DNA of 64,000 nucleotides, taken from contig CACDFZ010000001.1 in the NCBI GenBank assembly GCA_902552185.1, positions 62,001 through 126,000 of the forward strand, read 5' to 3'. Shown here piece by piece: positions 55,514 to 63,913 of this stretch. A program made the translations under genes and the position numbers. Under the pieces are notes generated by a model, which searched no databases, was not told the DNA's origin, and saw only the letters and a list, made by a program, of their open reading frames with translations. Every line of letters starts with the position of its first letter. Position 1 is the stretch's first letter. Source of the DNA: an uncultured Pelagibacteraceae bacterium (GTDB taxonomy: Bacteria; Pseudomonadota; Alphaproteobacteria; Pelagibacterales; Pelagibacteraceae).

Positions 55514-55588
55514 TGGAGCGGGCAAAGGGACTTGAACCCTCGACCTTCTCGTTGGCAACGAGACGCTCTACCACTGAGCTATGCCCGC
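55514..55588 (-). tRNA. tRNA-Gly(GCC)
   Basis: On the minus strand a complete cloverleaf can be folded: acceptor GCGGGC/GCCCGC, D arm AGCTCAGTGGTAGAGC, anticodon stem CTCGT/ACGAG with loop TTGCCAA (anticodon GCC), and T arm GAGGGTTCAAGTCCC. The discriminator T and CCA are encoded. It decodes GGC and GGT glycine codons. Confidence 0.98.
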
Positions 55589-55733
55589 TTGTTCTGTTAT
55601 TTGAAAGTATTAGCTTTTAAGAAATTAAGCAAGTGACAAAATACTATTAGCTCGAGCAAAAGCCCTGGTAATTAAAGGCAAGGTTTTAAAAAATTGAGCG
55701 ATAAAAAGACAATACGCAACACATTATTACAAA

Positions 55734-55763
55734 TTGACAGTTATGATTTATTAATCCTATAAT
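55734..55763 (+). promoter_or_regulatory. Sigma-70 promoter of the LON-domain gene, leaderless
   Basis: TTGACA (55734-55739) and TATAAT (55758-55763) are both perfect consensus hexamers with an 18-base spacer. The ATG at 55770 follows the -10 by only 6 bases, so the transcript should begin at the start codon. No Shine-Dalgarno is present. Confidence 0.7.
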
Positions 55764-55769
55764 TAACTT

Positions 55770-56399
55770 ATGGATAAAAAATTTCCAAAACAAATACCTG
55801 TTTTTCCTTTAAGTGGTGTGATTTATTTTCCTAAAACAAATTTGCCATTAAATATTTTTGAAGATAGATATCTTGACTTAGTTAATGATTGTTTCAGAAG
55901 TAATAAACTAATGGGTATGGTTCAATCAAAAAAAGAAAATAACTTAGTTTACAAAGTTGGTTGTCTGGGCAAAATAAGTGATTATCAAGAAACTTCGGAC
56001 GGTAGAGTGCTTATAAATTTAACTGGTATAACTAGGTTTGAAATTACGAAAGAGATAACTAATCAAAAAAAATATAGAGAATTTGAAGTTGATTACAAAA
56101 AATTTCATAAAGATGTGCTTGAACCCGAAAAAGGAACGATTGGGTATGATAATTTAAAATTTATGGAAAAGATTAAAAAATTTTTCGAAAAAAATGGTCT
56201 AATGATTAATTGGAAAGAATTTGAAAAACTTGATGAAACTCACAAAATAAATACACTGTCTATGATTGCCCCGATTTCAAACGAGGAAAAACAAAAACTT
56301 CTTGAAACAATTAACTTGAATGATAAGACAAATACACTCTTAAATATAATCGAGTTTTATTCTTATGAAAATACATCGGAAAACGAAACAATTCAATAA
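55770..56399 (+). CDS. LON substrate-binding domain protein
   Basis: A 209-residue protein made of the Lon N-terminal domain only. IPVFPLSGVIYFPKTNLPLNIFEDRYLDL is at the start, then MGMVQSK, VGCLGKISDYQETSDGRVLINLTGITRFEI and later NTLSMIAPISNEEKQKLLE. There is no ATPase or protease part. Stand-alone proteins of this type are widespread in alphaproteobacteria, with unknown role. The end is convergent with rho, 20 bases away. Confidence 0.92.
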   Translation: MDKKFPKQIPVFPLSGVIYFPKTNLPLNIFEDRYLDLVNDCFRSNKLMGMVQSKKENNLVYKVGCLGKISDYQETSDGRVLINLTGITRFEITKEITNQKKYREFEVDYKKFHKDVLEPEKGTIGYDNLKFMEKIKKFFEKNGLMINWKEFEKLDETHKINTLSMIAPISNEEKQKLLETINLNDKTNTLLNIIEFYSYENTSENETIQ

Positions 56400-56419
56400 G
56401 TTAAGAACTTGTATTAAAT

Positions 56420-57691
56420 TTAATTTGATTTGTTCATTGAATTAAAAAAGTCAGAATTATTCTTTGTGTCTTTAATTTTTGATATTAAAAACTCAATTCC
56501 ATCCATTGTGCCCATAGGGCTTATAATTCTCCTTAGAACATTCATTTTTGATAAATCATCTTTTTCAAATAAGAGCTCTTCTCTTCTTGTTCCAGATCTT
56601 GTTACATCTAAAGCTGGGTAAATTCTTTTATCTGCAACTTTTCTATCTAATATTAATTCTGAATTTCCAGTTCCTTTAAATTCCTCAAATATGACTTCAT
56701 CCATTCTACTTCCTGTGTCTATTAAAGCAGTTGAGATAATTGTTAATGACCCTCCCTGCTCGACGTTTCTCGCTGCTCCGAAGAATCTCTTTGGTCTCTG
56801 TAAGGCATTAGCGTCTACCCCGCCAGTTAGAACTTTTCCCGAGCTTGGTACTACTGCGTTATACGCTCTGCCAAGTCTTGTGATTGAGTCTAACAATATG
56901 ACCACATCTTTTTTATGTTCCACAAGTCTTTTGGCTTTTTCTATAACCATTTCCGCGACTGCAACGTGTCTTGAGGCTGGTTCATCAAAAGTAGAAGAAA
57001 CCACTTCGCCTTTTACAGATCTTTGCATATCTGTAACCTCTTCAGGTCTTTCATCAATTAATAATACCATCAAATAAATCTCTGGATGGTTAGCAGTTAT
57101 TGATTGAGCAATATTTTGTAAAATAATAGTTTTGCCTGCTCTAGGAGGTGAGACTATAAGAGATCTTTGTCCTTTACCAATTGGGCTTACGAGATCAATC
57201 AGTCTAGCAGTATTATCCGGTTTCTTTTCCACCTTTGTGCTTTCGACTTCTAATTTTATTCTTTTATTAGGGTATAAAGGAGTCAAGTTGTCAAAGGCTA
57301 TTTTATTTCTACCTTTCTCTGGTTCATCAAAATTTATTTTGTTTACTTTCAGCAAAGCAAAATATCTCTCTGCATCTTTAGGGGCTCTTACTTCCCCTTC
57401 AACTGTATCCCCAGTTCTTAATCCAAATCTTCTTATTTGACTTGGGCTTACATAAATATCATCTGGGCCTGGTAAATAATTTGACTCGATTGCTCTTAAA
57501 AAACCAAAGCCATCTTGCAAAACTTCAAGAACGCCTGATGCACTGATTTGTTCATTTTTCTCGGCTAATTTTTTTAATATTGCGAAGAGAATTTCTTGTT
57601 TTCTTAAAGTACTTGGATTTTCAATGCCAAGCTTTTCTGCTTGGGATATCAAATCAGCCGGACTTTGTTTTTTTAATTCTTGTAAGTTCAT
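56420..57691 (-). CDS. rho: Transcription termination factor Rho
   Basis: A 423-residue hexameric RNA helicase. It has the N-terminal SAP-like helix region ([21 protein letters not shown]), the cold-shock-type RNA-binding fold ([15 protein letters not shown]), Walker [13 protein letters not shown] (181-192), Walker [17 protein letters not shown] and the Q-loop [14 protein letters not shown]. Length is typical. In alphaproteobacteria rho is found near the origin beside hemE/hemH, as here. Confidence 0.98.
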   Translation of the reverse strand: MNLQELKKQSPADLISQAEKLGIENPSTLRKQEILFAILKKLAEKNEQISASGVLEVLQDGFGFLRAIESNYLPGPDDIYVSPSQIRRFGLRTGDTVEGEVRAPKDAERYFALLKVNKINFDEPEKGRNKIAFDNLTPLYPNKRIKLEVESTKVEKKPDNTARLIDLVSPIGKGQRSLIVSPPRAGKTIILQNIAQSITANHPEIYLMVLLIDERPEEVTDMQRSVKGEVVSSTFDEPASRHVAVAEMVIEKAKRLVEHKKDVVILLDSITRLGRAYNAVVPSSGKVLTGGVDANALQRPKRFFGAARNVEQGGSLTIISTALIDTGSRMDEVIFEEFKGTGNSELILDRKVADKRIYPALDVTRSGTRREELLFEKDDLSKMNVLRRIISPMGTMDGIEFLISKIKDTKNNSDFFNSMNKSN

Positions 57692-57753
57692 TTAATTGAT
57701 TGAGTTTGAGGTAAGTATCTTAAATATAAGACTTTTTGTTAAAATTTCAAGTA

Positions 57754-58188
57754 TTATAATGGTTTAAAAATTACCACAAATATAATGATAATCAGCAAAA
57801 TTGTAGGAACTTCATTGATGATTCTAAAAAATTTTGAGCTTTTAGTGTTACTGTCAATCTGAAAGTCTTTCAAAATAGCAAGTAGATAAAAGTGATATCC
57901 AGTCAGAAATATAACAAGCCCAAGTTTAATTTTCATCCATAAAAAACTAAGACTTATTATACCTTGTGAGTGAATTAAGAGTATTCCAAAAACCCAGGAT
58001 AAAATCATCGCAGGGTTCATGATATAAAAATACAATCTTTTTTCCATTAGCTTGAAAGTTTCTGATTGACCCTTATTTTCTTTGGTCTCTGCGTGATATA
58101 CAAAAATTCTAGGTAGATATAATAATCCTGCCATCCAAGAAATAACTGCTATAAGATGTAAAGCTTTAAACGCTAGATATGCATTCAT
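57754..58188 (-). CDS. hemJ: Protoporphyrinogen oxidase HemJ
   Basis: A 144-residue, four-helix membrane protein. KALHLIAVISWMAGLLYLPRIFVYHAE at the start contains the conserved His (HLIAVI-SWMAG) and the LPR motif of the HemJ family, with RLYFYIMNPAM later. It carries out the penultimate step of haem synthesis. It is placed directly after hemH with no spacer, which supports the role. Confidence 0.93.
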   Translation of the reverse strand: MNAYLAFKALHLIAVISWMAGLLYLPRIFVYHAETKENKGQSETFKLMEKRLYFYIMNPAMILSWVFGILLIHSQGIISLSFLWMKIKLGLVIFLTGYHFYLLAILKDFQIDSNTKSSKFFRIINEVPTILLIIIIFVVIFKPL

Positions 58189-59181
58189 TTATAAAAATTT
58201 TTTTGTTAATTGTTCAAGTAAATTTATGTGATCCTCGCTATCATTTAAACAAGGAACTACATCAAAATTGTTTCCCCCAGAATTAATAAAGCTTTCTTTG
58301 CCTTGAATAGATATTTCTTCAAGAGTTTCAACGCAGTCTGAGGAGAAGCCGGGGCAGATTACAATTATATTTTTTTTACCTTCTTTTGGTAAGTTTTCTA
58401 AAGTAACATCAGTGTAAGGCTTCAACCAAGCTTCAGGACCAAATCTTGACTGAAATGTAGTTCTAATCTCAACAGTTTTAAATGTTTCCGAAAGTAATCT
58501 AGATGTTTTATGGCAATAACAATGATAAGGATCGCCTTTGTCAAAATATTTTTGAGGAATGCCGTGATATGAGGCTAGAATTAAATCAGGTTTCCATTTT
58601 AACTCTGAGATTTTAATTTTTAAACTATTTGAGAGCGCCTGAATATATAGAGGCTCCGATTCGTAGTGTGGTATTATTTGTAGACTAGGTTGCCATCTCA
58701 TTTCCATCAAAACTCTATAGACTTCATCACACACTGTTGCTGTTGTTGCGGCGGCATATTGCGGGTAAAGAGGTAAAACTATAAGTTTTTCACAACCAGC
58801 TTCATGTAGTTTGAGTATTTTGCTCTCTATGCTTGGATTCCCATATCTCATGGCATAATCAACTATGACTTCTTTGCTACCAATCCTGTCCAATAGTTTT
58901 TTTGTTTGCATTATAGTGAAATATCTTAATGGTGACATGTCTTCTTTTTTCATCCATATCTCTTTATAAGCTTTGGCGGTTTTAGATGGCCGTAAGTTTA
59001 AAATAAACAGATTAAGAATAATTTTCCATAAAAATGGGTTCACCTCTATTACTCTTCTATCAGACAAAAATTCTTTTAAATATTTTCTTATGTCTAGCCA
59101 TTTAGTGGAGTCCGGTGTTCCGAGATTTACAAGTAGTACGCCCGTTTTACCAAAGTTTATTTTTGGGTGATCATTGCTCAT
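58189..59181 (-). CDS. hemH: Ferrochelatase
   Basis: A 330-residue enzyme that inserts Fe2+ into protoporphyrin IX. It has GVLLVNLGTPDST at the start, AMRYGNPSIES, the catalytic His in SYHGIPQKYFDKGDPYHCYC and FQSRFGPEAWLKPYT, and ECVETLEEI-type CVETLEEISI. Its start overlaps the end of hemE by 4 bases, so hemE-hemH-hemJ form one haem operon. Confidence 0.97.
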   Translation of the reverse strand: MSNDHPKINFGKTGVLLVNLGTPDSTKWLDIRKYLKEFLSDRRVIEVNPFLWKIILNLFILNLRPSKTAKAYKEIWMKKEDMSPLRYFTIMQTKKLLDRIGSKEVIVDYAMRYGNPSIESKILKLHEAGCEKLIVLPLYPQYAAATTATVCDEVYRVLMEMRWQPSLQIIPHYESEPLYIQALSNSLKIKISELKWKPDLILASYHGIPQKYFDKGDPYHCYCHKTSRLLSETFKTVEIRTTFQSRFGPEAWLKPYTDVTLENLPKEGKKNIIVICPGFSSDCVETLEEISIQGKESFINSGGNNFDVVPCLNDSEDHINLLEQLTKKFL

Positions 59182-60188
59182 CTTTTTATTATATTCACTC
59201 TATCTACTATTTTTTTTATTATACTTGGGTTTGTCTCTGGCAGAATACCATGTCCAAGATTAAATATGTAGGGGTTATTCTTAAATACCTCTAAATATTT
59301 TTCCATTTCTTCCAATGCTATTTTTTCATCTTCAAGAAGAATGTTGGGATTCATACCTCCCTGTATGCAAGTATTCCCAAAGTTATTTTTTGCCCATGAA
59401 GGATCTATGTCATGATCAATGTTTATTGCATCTGGTTTTACTTCTTCTAAGAATTTTTTATAATTTTCTTTTAAACCTTTGGGAAAACAAATTGATGGTA
59501 TTTTATTTTCTTTACAAAAATCAACTAGACTTTTGTTGGGTTTATAACAATATTCATTTAAATCTTCATCTTCGATGAGACCAGCCCAAGAATCAAATAT
59601 TTGTATTATATCTGCACCAGCTTGTTTCTGATTAATAATGTGGATTTTCAAGAACTCATCTAGTTTTTTTAAGACCGATTTTATTTCGTTTTTATCTTTT
59701 ATTATTATCTTCTTATCTAATTTATTCTGTTCTTTAAAATTATATAAATAAATCAAAAGTGTCCAGGGAGCACCAACAAATGCAATTAATGATTTGTCTT
59801 TGTTTAAAATAGTTTTAGTTTTATTTATCGCTTTATAAATAGGCTGAAGAGTAGAGAGAAAATTTTTTTCTTTTGTGTCTAAAAATTTATTAATGTTTAA
59901 TTTCGAATTTCTTGGACCATTTTTCTTACCAAATTCTATCGGTTGACCTAGAGCATAAGGTATTACTAATATATCTGAAAAAATTATTGCGGCATCAAGA
60001 TTAAATCTTTTCATTGGCTGTAATGTAATTTCTGAAGCCAAGTCGCTATTTAAACATAGTTTTAAAAAATTTGGATTTTGAGATCTTAACTGTTTAAATT
60101 CAGGTAAATATCTACCAGCTTGTCTCATGAACCAGATAGGTACACAAGAAATATCTTTATTTATCAAACAATTTAACAATTTACTCAT
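59178..60188 (-). CDS. hemE: Uroporphyrinogen decarboxylase
   Basis: A 336-residue enzyme giving coproporphyrinogen III. PIWFMRQAGRYLPEF carries the substrate-binding Arg pair. IIFSDILVIPYALGQ and FVGAPWTLLIY follow, then FDSWAGLIEDED and NLGHGILPETNP. It is the first gene leaving the 283-base gap leftwards. In Caulobacter the homologous gene borders the replication origin and shares its promoter region with it. Confidence 0.97.
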   Translation of the reverse strand: MSKLLNCLINKDISCVPIWFMRQAGRYLPEFKQLRSQNPNFLKLCLNSDLASEITLQPMKRFNLDAAIIFSDILVIPYALGQPIEFGKKNGPRNSKLNINKFLDTKEKNFLSTLQPIYKAINKTKTILNKDKSLIAFVGAPWTLLIYLYNFKEQNKLDKKIIIKDKNEIKSVLKKLDEFLKIHIINQKQAGADIIQIFDSWAGLIEDEDLNEYCYKPNKSLVDFCKENKIPSICFPKGLKENYKKFLEEVKPDAINIDHDIDPSWAKNNFGNTCIQGGMNPNILLEDEKIALEEMEKYLEVFKNNPYIFNLGHGILPETNPSIIKKIVDRVNIIKR

Positions 60189-60471
60189 AAATTAAATAAT
60201 ATATTGATAAGTGTAGTTATTGTAATAGGTCATGTTAGTATCGGCTATATTTATTTATACCTAGTTTTAAACATTTTATACCCACCAAGTAGTCTAAATT
60301 TACTGTAATTTGAATTATTGATAGAATTATACTCACAGTTTATAGTTTTGATGTATAAAATAATTCACATCGAATAAAATGTATAAAATATGTTAATTAA
60401 TGTGAGCAAATTTTTTTTACGAAAGACTTTAGAGCATAACATAAAGTTATACGATTATTACTAACAGGATT
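60189..60471. other. Candidate chromosomal replication origin (oriC) between hemE and ppsR
   Basis: This is the longest gap without a gene (283 bases), strongly A+T-rich, with genes diverging on both sides. It contains TTATAC on the plus strand four times (60255, 60276, 60327, 60447). There are three sequences matching 7 of 9 bases of the DnaA box TTATCCACA (TTATACCCA at 60276, TTATACTCA at 60327, TAATTCACA at 60361), and a 12-bp direct repeat. The origin of Caulobacter and Rickettsia lies in this same neighbourhood beside hemE. The call rests on synteny and these motifs. Confidence 0.6.
60351..60390 (+). repeat. 12-bp direct repeat in the hemE-ppsR gap
   Basis: ATGTATAAAATA occurs at 60351-60362 and again at 60379-60390, 28 bases apart, the spacing being about 2.7 helical turns. 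It could be a protein-binding repeat of the origin or part of the A+T-rich unwinding region. Confidence 0.6.
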
Positions 60472-61293
60472 ATGAACGAAAAATACAATGTATATCTCAT
60501 CTCAGACTCCACAGGGGAAACTTTGGATAGGATATTTTTATCTCTACAATCGCAATTTAAAAATTTCAAATATGAGAAAAAAGAGTTCTTCTTTGTCAGA
60601 ACTGAACAACAAGTTGATAAAATTATAGAAGAAGGAACAAAGATAGAGAATCCAATTATTCTTTATACAATTGTAGAAACGAAACTCGCCAAATATTTAT
60701 CTAAAAAAAGTGAGCTGTCAAATATTCCGTGTTTTGGTGTTTTAGGAAGTTTAATTTTAGCTTTTTCAAAGCTCTTAAATCAAAAAGCAATTCATAAACC
60801 AAGCGCTCAACATGTTTTAGATGATGATTATTACAAAAGAATTGAGGCAATTCAATTTACAATGTCCCACGATGATGGAAAAATCACAAAAGATTTATCG
60901 AAGGCAGATGTGATTTTATTGGGAGTCAGCAGAACGAGTAAAACGCCAACATCTATCTACTTAGCAAACAGAGGTTACAAAACAACAAACATTCCCTTAG
61001 TACCAAATCAAGAAATACCTGAGGATTTGAAAAAAAAAGATTTTAAATCTTGTATAATTGGGCTGTATGCAGACCCAGATAGATTGTTAGACATAAGACG
61101 TAACCGAGTAGCCTTAATGCAAGAAAATAGATCCTCTAATTATACGGATGTTGCCTCTATAAAGAAAGAAGTTGAAGATTCAAAAAATTTGTTTAAAAAA
61201 CATAGTTGGCCAACCATCGATGTAACTAGAAAATCAGTAGAAGAAACTGCAGCCTCAATTATCAAAATAATTGAAATCAAAAGAAAAAAATGA
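60472..61293 (+). CDS. ppsR: Pyruvate, phosphate dikinase/PEP synthase regulatory protein
   Basis: A 273-residue DUF299-type kinase/phosphorylase that switches PPDK or PEP synthase by ADP-dependent phosphorylation and Pi-dependent reversal. It starts VYLISDSTGETLDRI, contains FTMSHDDGK and the P-loop-like GVSRTSKTPTSIYLANRGYK, and ends with the family's IDVTRKSVEETAA. It follows the presumed origin and overlaps maf by 4 bases. Confidence 0.94.
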   Translation: MNEKYNVYLISDSTGETLDRIFLSLQSQFKNFKYEKKEFFFVRTEQQVDKIIEEGTKIENPIILYTIVETKLAKYLSKKSELSNIPCFGVLGSLILAFSKLLNQKAIHKPSAQHVLDDDYYKRIEAIQFTMSHDDGKITKDLSKADVILLGVSRTSKTPTSIYLANRGYKTTNIPLVPNQEIPEDLKKKDFKSCIIGLYADPDRLLDIRRNRVALMQENRSSNYTDVASIKKEVEDSKNLFKKHSWPTIDVTRKSVEETAASIIKIIEIKRKK

Positions 61294-61874
61294 GAATTGT
61301 TTTAGCTTCCAAAAGTGGTGTTAGAAAAGAAATTTTAGATAAGTATGGGGTCGAGTCAATTGTTTCTCCTTCAAATGTTGATGAAGATCAAGTTAAAGAA
61401 TCTTTGTTGGAGAGAGGCGCTGACCCAGAAATTATTTCAAAGAACCTAGCAGAATTGAAATCAGTTAAAGTAAGCTTAAAATATCCTGACAAACTTGTTT
61501 TAGGTGCGGATAGCGTTATATCGCTTGATCTCAAATTAATAAACAAACCTAATTCGAGAGATGAAGCATACAGTATTCTAAAGCTATTAAATGGCAACAA
61601 ACATTATTTAATTAGTTCTGTTTGTATTTCTAAAAATGGATCAATGATTTGGAATTACACTGATAAATCTGAGTTAAAAATGAAAAATCTATCTGATAAA
61701 CAGCTTAAAACATATCTTGAAGGGATAAAAACTGAAACATTGCTAGCTTATGGCGTTTATCAAATAGAAGCAGGCGGTTTAAATTTATTTGAGTATATAA
61801 AAGGAGACAAAGATTCTATAATGGGTTTGCCGATTAAACAAATTAAGGAATATATAAATAACCACAAACTATGA
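61290..61874 (+). CDS. maf: Maf family nucleotide pyrophosphatase
   Basis: A 194-residue house-cleaning nucleotide pyrophosphatase. The motif LASKSGVRKEIL is at the start (Ser/Arg contacts). VLGADSVISLD holds the catalytic Asp, and AYGVYQIEAGGLNLFEYIKGDKDSIMGLP closes the protein, as in Maf. In the ppsR-maf-aroE-coaE-dnaQ run it overlaps both neighbours by 4 bases. Confidence 0.94.
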   Translation: MRIVLASKSGVRKEILDKYGVESIVSPSNVDEDQVKESLLERGADPEIISKNLAELKSVKVSLKYPDKLVLGADSVISLDLKLINKPNSRDEAYSILKLLNGNKHYLISSVCISKNGSMIWNYTDKSELKMKNLSDKQLKTYLEGIKTETLLAYGVYQIEAGGLNLFEYIKGDKDSIMGLPIKQIKEYINNHKL

Positions 61875-62701
61875 AAAAAAAGAAATTTGCAATAATAGGT
61901 AGTCCCGTATCTCATTCACTTTCACCGATTATGCATAATTACTGGTTTAAAAAATACAATATTGATGCTGAGTACGAACTATTAGACATTGACAAAAGTG
62001 AAATTCAAAATGTGATAGATAAAATTAAAAATAAAGAAATTAAAGGAATAAACGTTACCTTGCCATATAAAAAATCCGTAATACCTTTTTTGAGCAAAAC
62101 CATAAATGACGCCAATGAAACCCACTCAGTTAATACTGTTATGTTAGATCAAAAAAATAATTTGATAGGAGAAAATACTGATGTTTTTGGATTTCAGGCA
62201 GCTTATTTAAAATCTATTCCTAATCAAGAAAAGAAGAATAAAAAAGTATTAGTCCTCGGAGCGGGTGGAGTTGCACCTTCAATTATTTTAGCTCTATTAA
62301 AATCAAAAATACATAATATTGCTTTGAGTAATAGAACTTATGAAAAATCATTATTTCTTAAAAAGAAGTTTAAAAACTTAAACATTATTAAGTGGAATGA
62401 TTTCTCAAAAGAGGTAAATAAATTTGACATAATAATCAATGCAACAAGTCTAGGATTAAGTTCAAGTAATGAATTTGATAGTGATTTTAGTAATTTTAAT
62501 AAAAATATGGTTTATATTGATACAATATATAACCCAGCGGAGACAAAAATGATTAAGTATTTTAAATCTAATAAAATTAGAACACACAATGGATTAAATA
62601 TGCTTATTTACCAAGGTCAAAAAGCTTTTTACTTATGGAATAAAATTAATCCAGAAGTCGATGATGAATTACTCAAATTATTGGAGTCCAAATTAGATTA
62701 A
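61871..62701 (+). CDS. aroE: Shikimate dehydrogenase
   Basis: A 276-residue enzyme reducing dehydroshikimate in aromatic amino acid synthesis. IGSPVSHSLSPIMHNYWF binds substrate, GINVTLPYKKSVIPF supplies the catalytic Lys and GENTDVFGF the Asp. VLVLGAGGVAPSII with SNRTYEKSLFL is the NADP site. It overlaps coaE by one base and maf by 4. Confidence 0.96.
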   Translation: MKKKKFAIIGSPVSHSLSPIMHNYWFKKYNIDAEYELLDIDKSEIQNVIDKIKNKEIKGINVTLPYKKSVIPFLSKTINDANETHSVNTVMLDQKNNLIGENTDVFGFQAAYLKSIPNQEKKNKKVLVLGAGGVAPSIILALLKSKIHNIALSNRTYEKSLFLKKKFKNLNIIKWNDFSKEVNKFDIIINATSLGLSSSNEFDSDFSNFNKNMVYIDTIYNPAETKMIKYFKSNKIRTHNGLNMLIYQGQKAFYLWNKINPEVDDELLKLLESKLD

Positions 62702-63258
62702 TGAAAATAGGTATTACAGGCTCTTTATCTTCAGGTAAATCATCAGTAGCAAAAATCTTATCAAAAAAAAACAATATACTGTTCAGTGCAGATAAAATAG
62801 TTAAAAATTTATACTCTAACAACCAATTTAAAAAAAAGGTAAAAAAAAAATTTAAAATTAAAAAAAAAAATATTAAAAATGAAATAAAATCCAAATTATT
62901 AAATAAAGAATTAGCTTTAAAAGAATTAGGAAAATTAATCCATCCTTTTGTGAGAAAAAAAATGAAAGAATTTTCTAAAAAAAATAAAAAAAAAAAAATT
63001 ATCTTTTTCGAAATTCCGTTATTGATAGAGAGTAATTTAATGAATTTTTTTGATTTTATAATATTGGTGGTTGCCCCACGAAAAAATAGACTTAATCGTT
63101 ATTTAAAAAGTGGGGGTAAAAAGAAAATGTTTGACCTTTTGGATAAAAATCAAATTTCTCCAAAGCAAAAAATTAAATATTGCGATTATATAATTGTTAA
63201 CAACAAATCTAAAAATATTTTAAAAAAAAAAGTACATGATATAATCTTGAATGTCTGA
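62701..63258 (+). CDS. coaE: Dephospho-CoA kinase
   Basis: A 185-residue kinase for the last step of CoA synthesis. The P-loop GITGSLSSGKSSVAK is at 4-18. FSADKIVKNLY is the substrate Asp region, IHPFVRKKM follows, then FFEIPLLIES. It is very Lys-rich (long Lys and Asn runs), reflecting the A-rich codons. It overlaps dnaQ by 8 bases. Confidence 0.94.
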   Translation: MKIGITGSLSSGKSSVAKILSKKNNILFSADKIVKNLYSNNQFKKKVKKKFKIKKKNIKNEIKSKLLNKELALKELGKLIHPFVRKKMKEFSKKNKKKKIIFFEIPLLIESNLMNFFDFIILVVAPRKNRLNRYLKSGGKKKMFDLLDKNQISPKQKIKYCDYIIVNNKSKNILKKKVHDIILNV

Positions 63259-63913
63259 AATTTTTTTAGATATTGAAACTACTGGATTATCTTTTAAAGA
63301 CAATCATAGAATAGTTGAAATAGCGTGTATCGAAACTAATGAGCTTATACCAACTAAGAGAATTTTCCACAAAATAATTAATCCTGAACGTGATGTCCCG
63401 GACGAGGCATTTAAAATTCATGGCTTTTCATCAGATTTTTTAAAAGATAAACCAAAGTTTAAAGAAATAGCAGATGAACTCATTAGTTTTATTAATGGAA
63501 AAGATTTAATTATACATAACGCATCATTTGACTTACCTTTTATTAATCATGAACTAAAAATTTTAAAAAAAGATGTTATAAGCAAAAACAAGATCATAGA
63601 CACGCTGGAACTAGCAAGAAGTAAATACCCTGGAATGTCAAACTCCTTAGATGCGCTTTGTAAAAGATTTAACGTAGATTTGTCGAGAAGAATAAAACAC
63701 AACGCAGTTTTAGACTGCGAGCTGTTACGAGAAGTTTATATTTATCTTCTAGATGTAAAAGAACCTAAATTATCATTTAATTCAAAAGTTGAGCAAAAGA
63801 ATAGTTATAGAAATATTTTAAACTACTCAAAGAAAATAGTAAAACTCTCTGAGGAAGAATTAAAAAATCACGGTAAGTTTTTAAAATCTGAGCTTAAAAA
63901 AAATTATTTTTAG
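63251..63913 (+). CDS. dnaQ: DNA polymerase III epsilon subunit (proofreading exonuclease)
   Basis: A 220-residue DEDDh exonuclease. Asp7 and Glu9 are in FLDIETTGLSF, Asp94 in HNASFDLPFINHEL, and His150 and Asp155 in KHNAVLDCELL, so the active site is complete. The C-terminal part that binds the alpha subunit is shorter than in E. coli (243). It proofreads replication errors. Its end overlaps the next, convergent gene by 4 bases. Confidence 0.95.
   Translation: MSEIFLDIETTGLSFKDNHRIVEIACIETNELIPTKRIFHKIINPERDVPDEAFKIHGFSSDFLKDKPKFKEIADELISFINGKDLIIHNASFDLPFINHELKILKKDVISKNKIIDTLELARSKYPGMSNSLDALCKRFNVDLSRRIKHNAVLDCELLREVYIYLLDVKEPKLSFNSKVEQKNSYRNILNYSKKIVKLSEEELKNHGKFLKSELKKNYF

Noticed and set aside
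55589..55733. Riboswitch or other RNA between tRNA-Gly and the LON-domain gene
   Set aside because: I looked for glycine and SAM riboswitch cores and for long stems and found none; the LON-domain promoter lies at its end and the mRNA appears leaderless.
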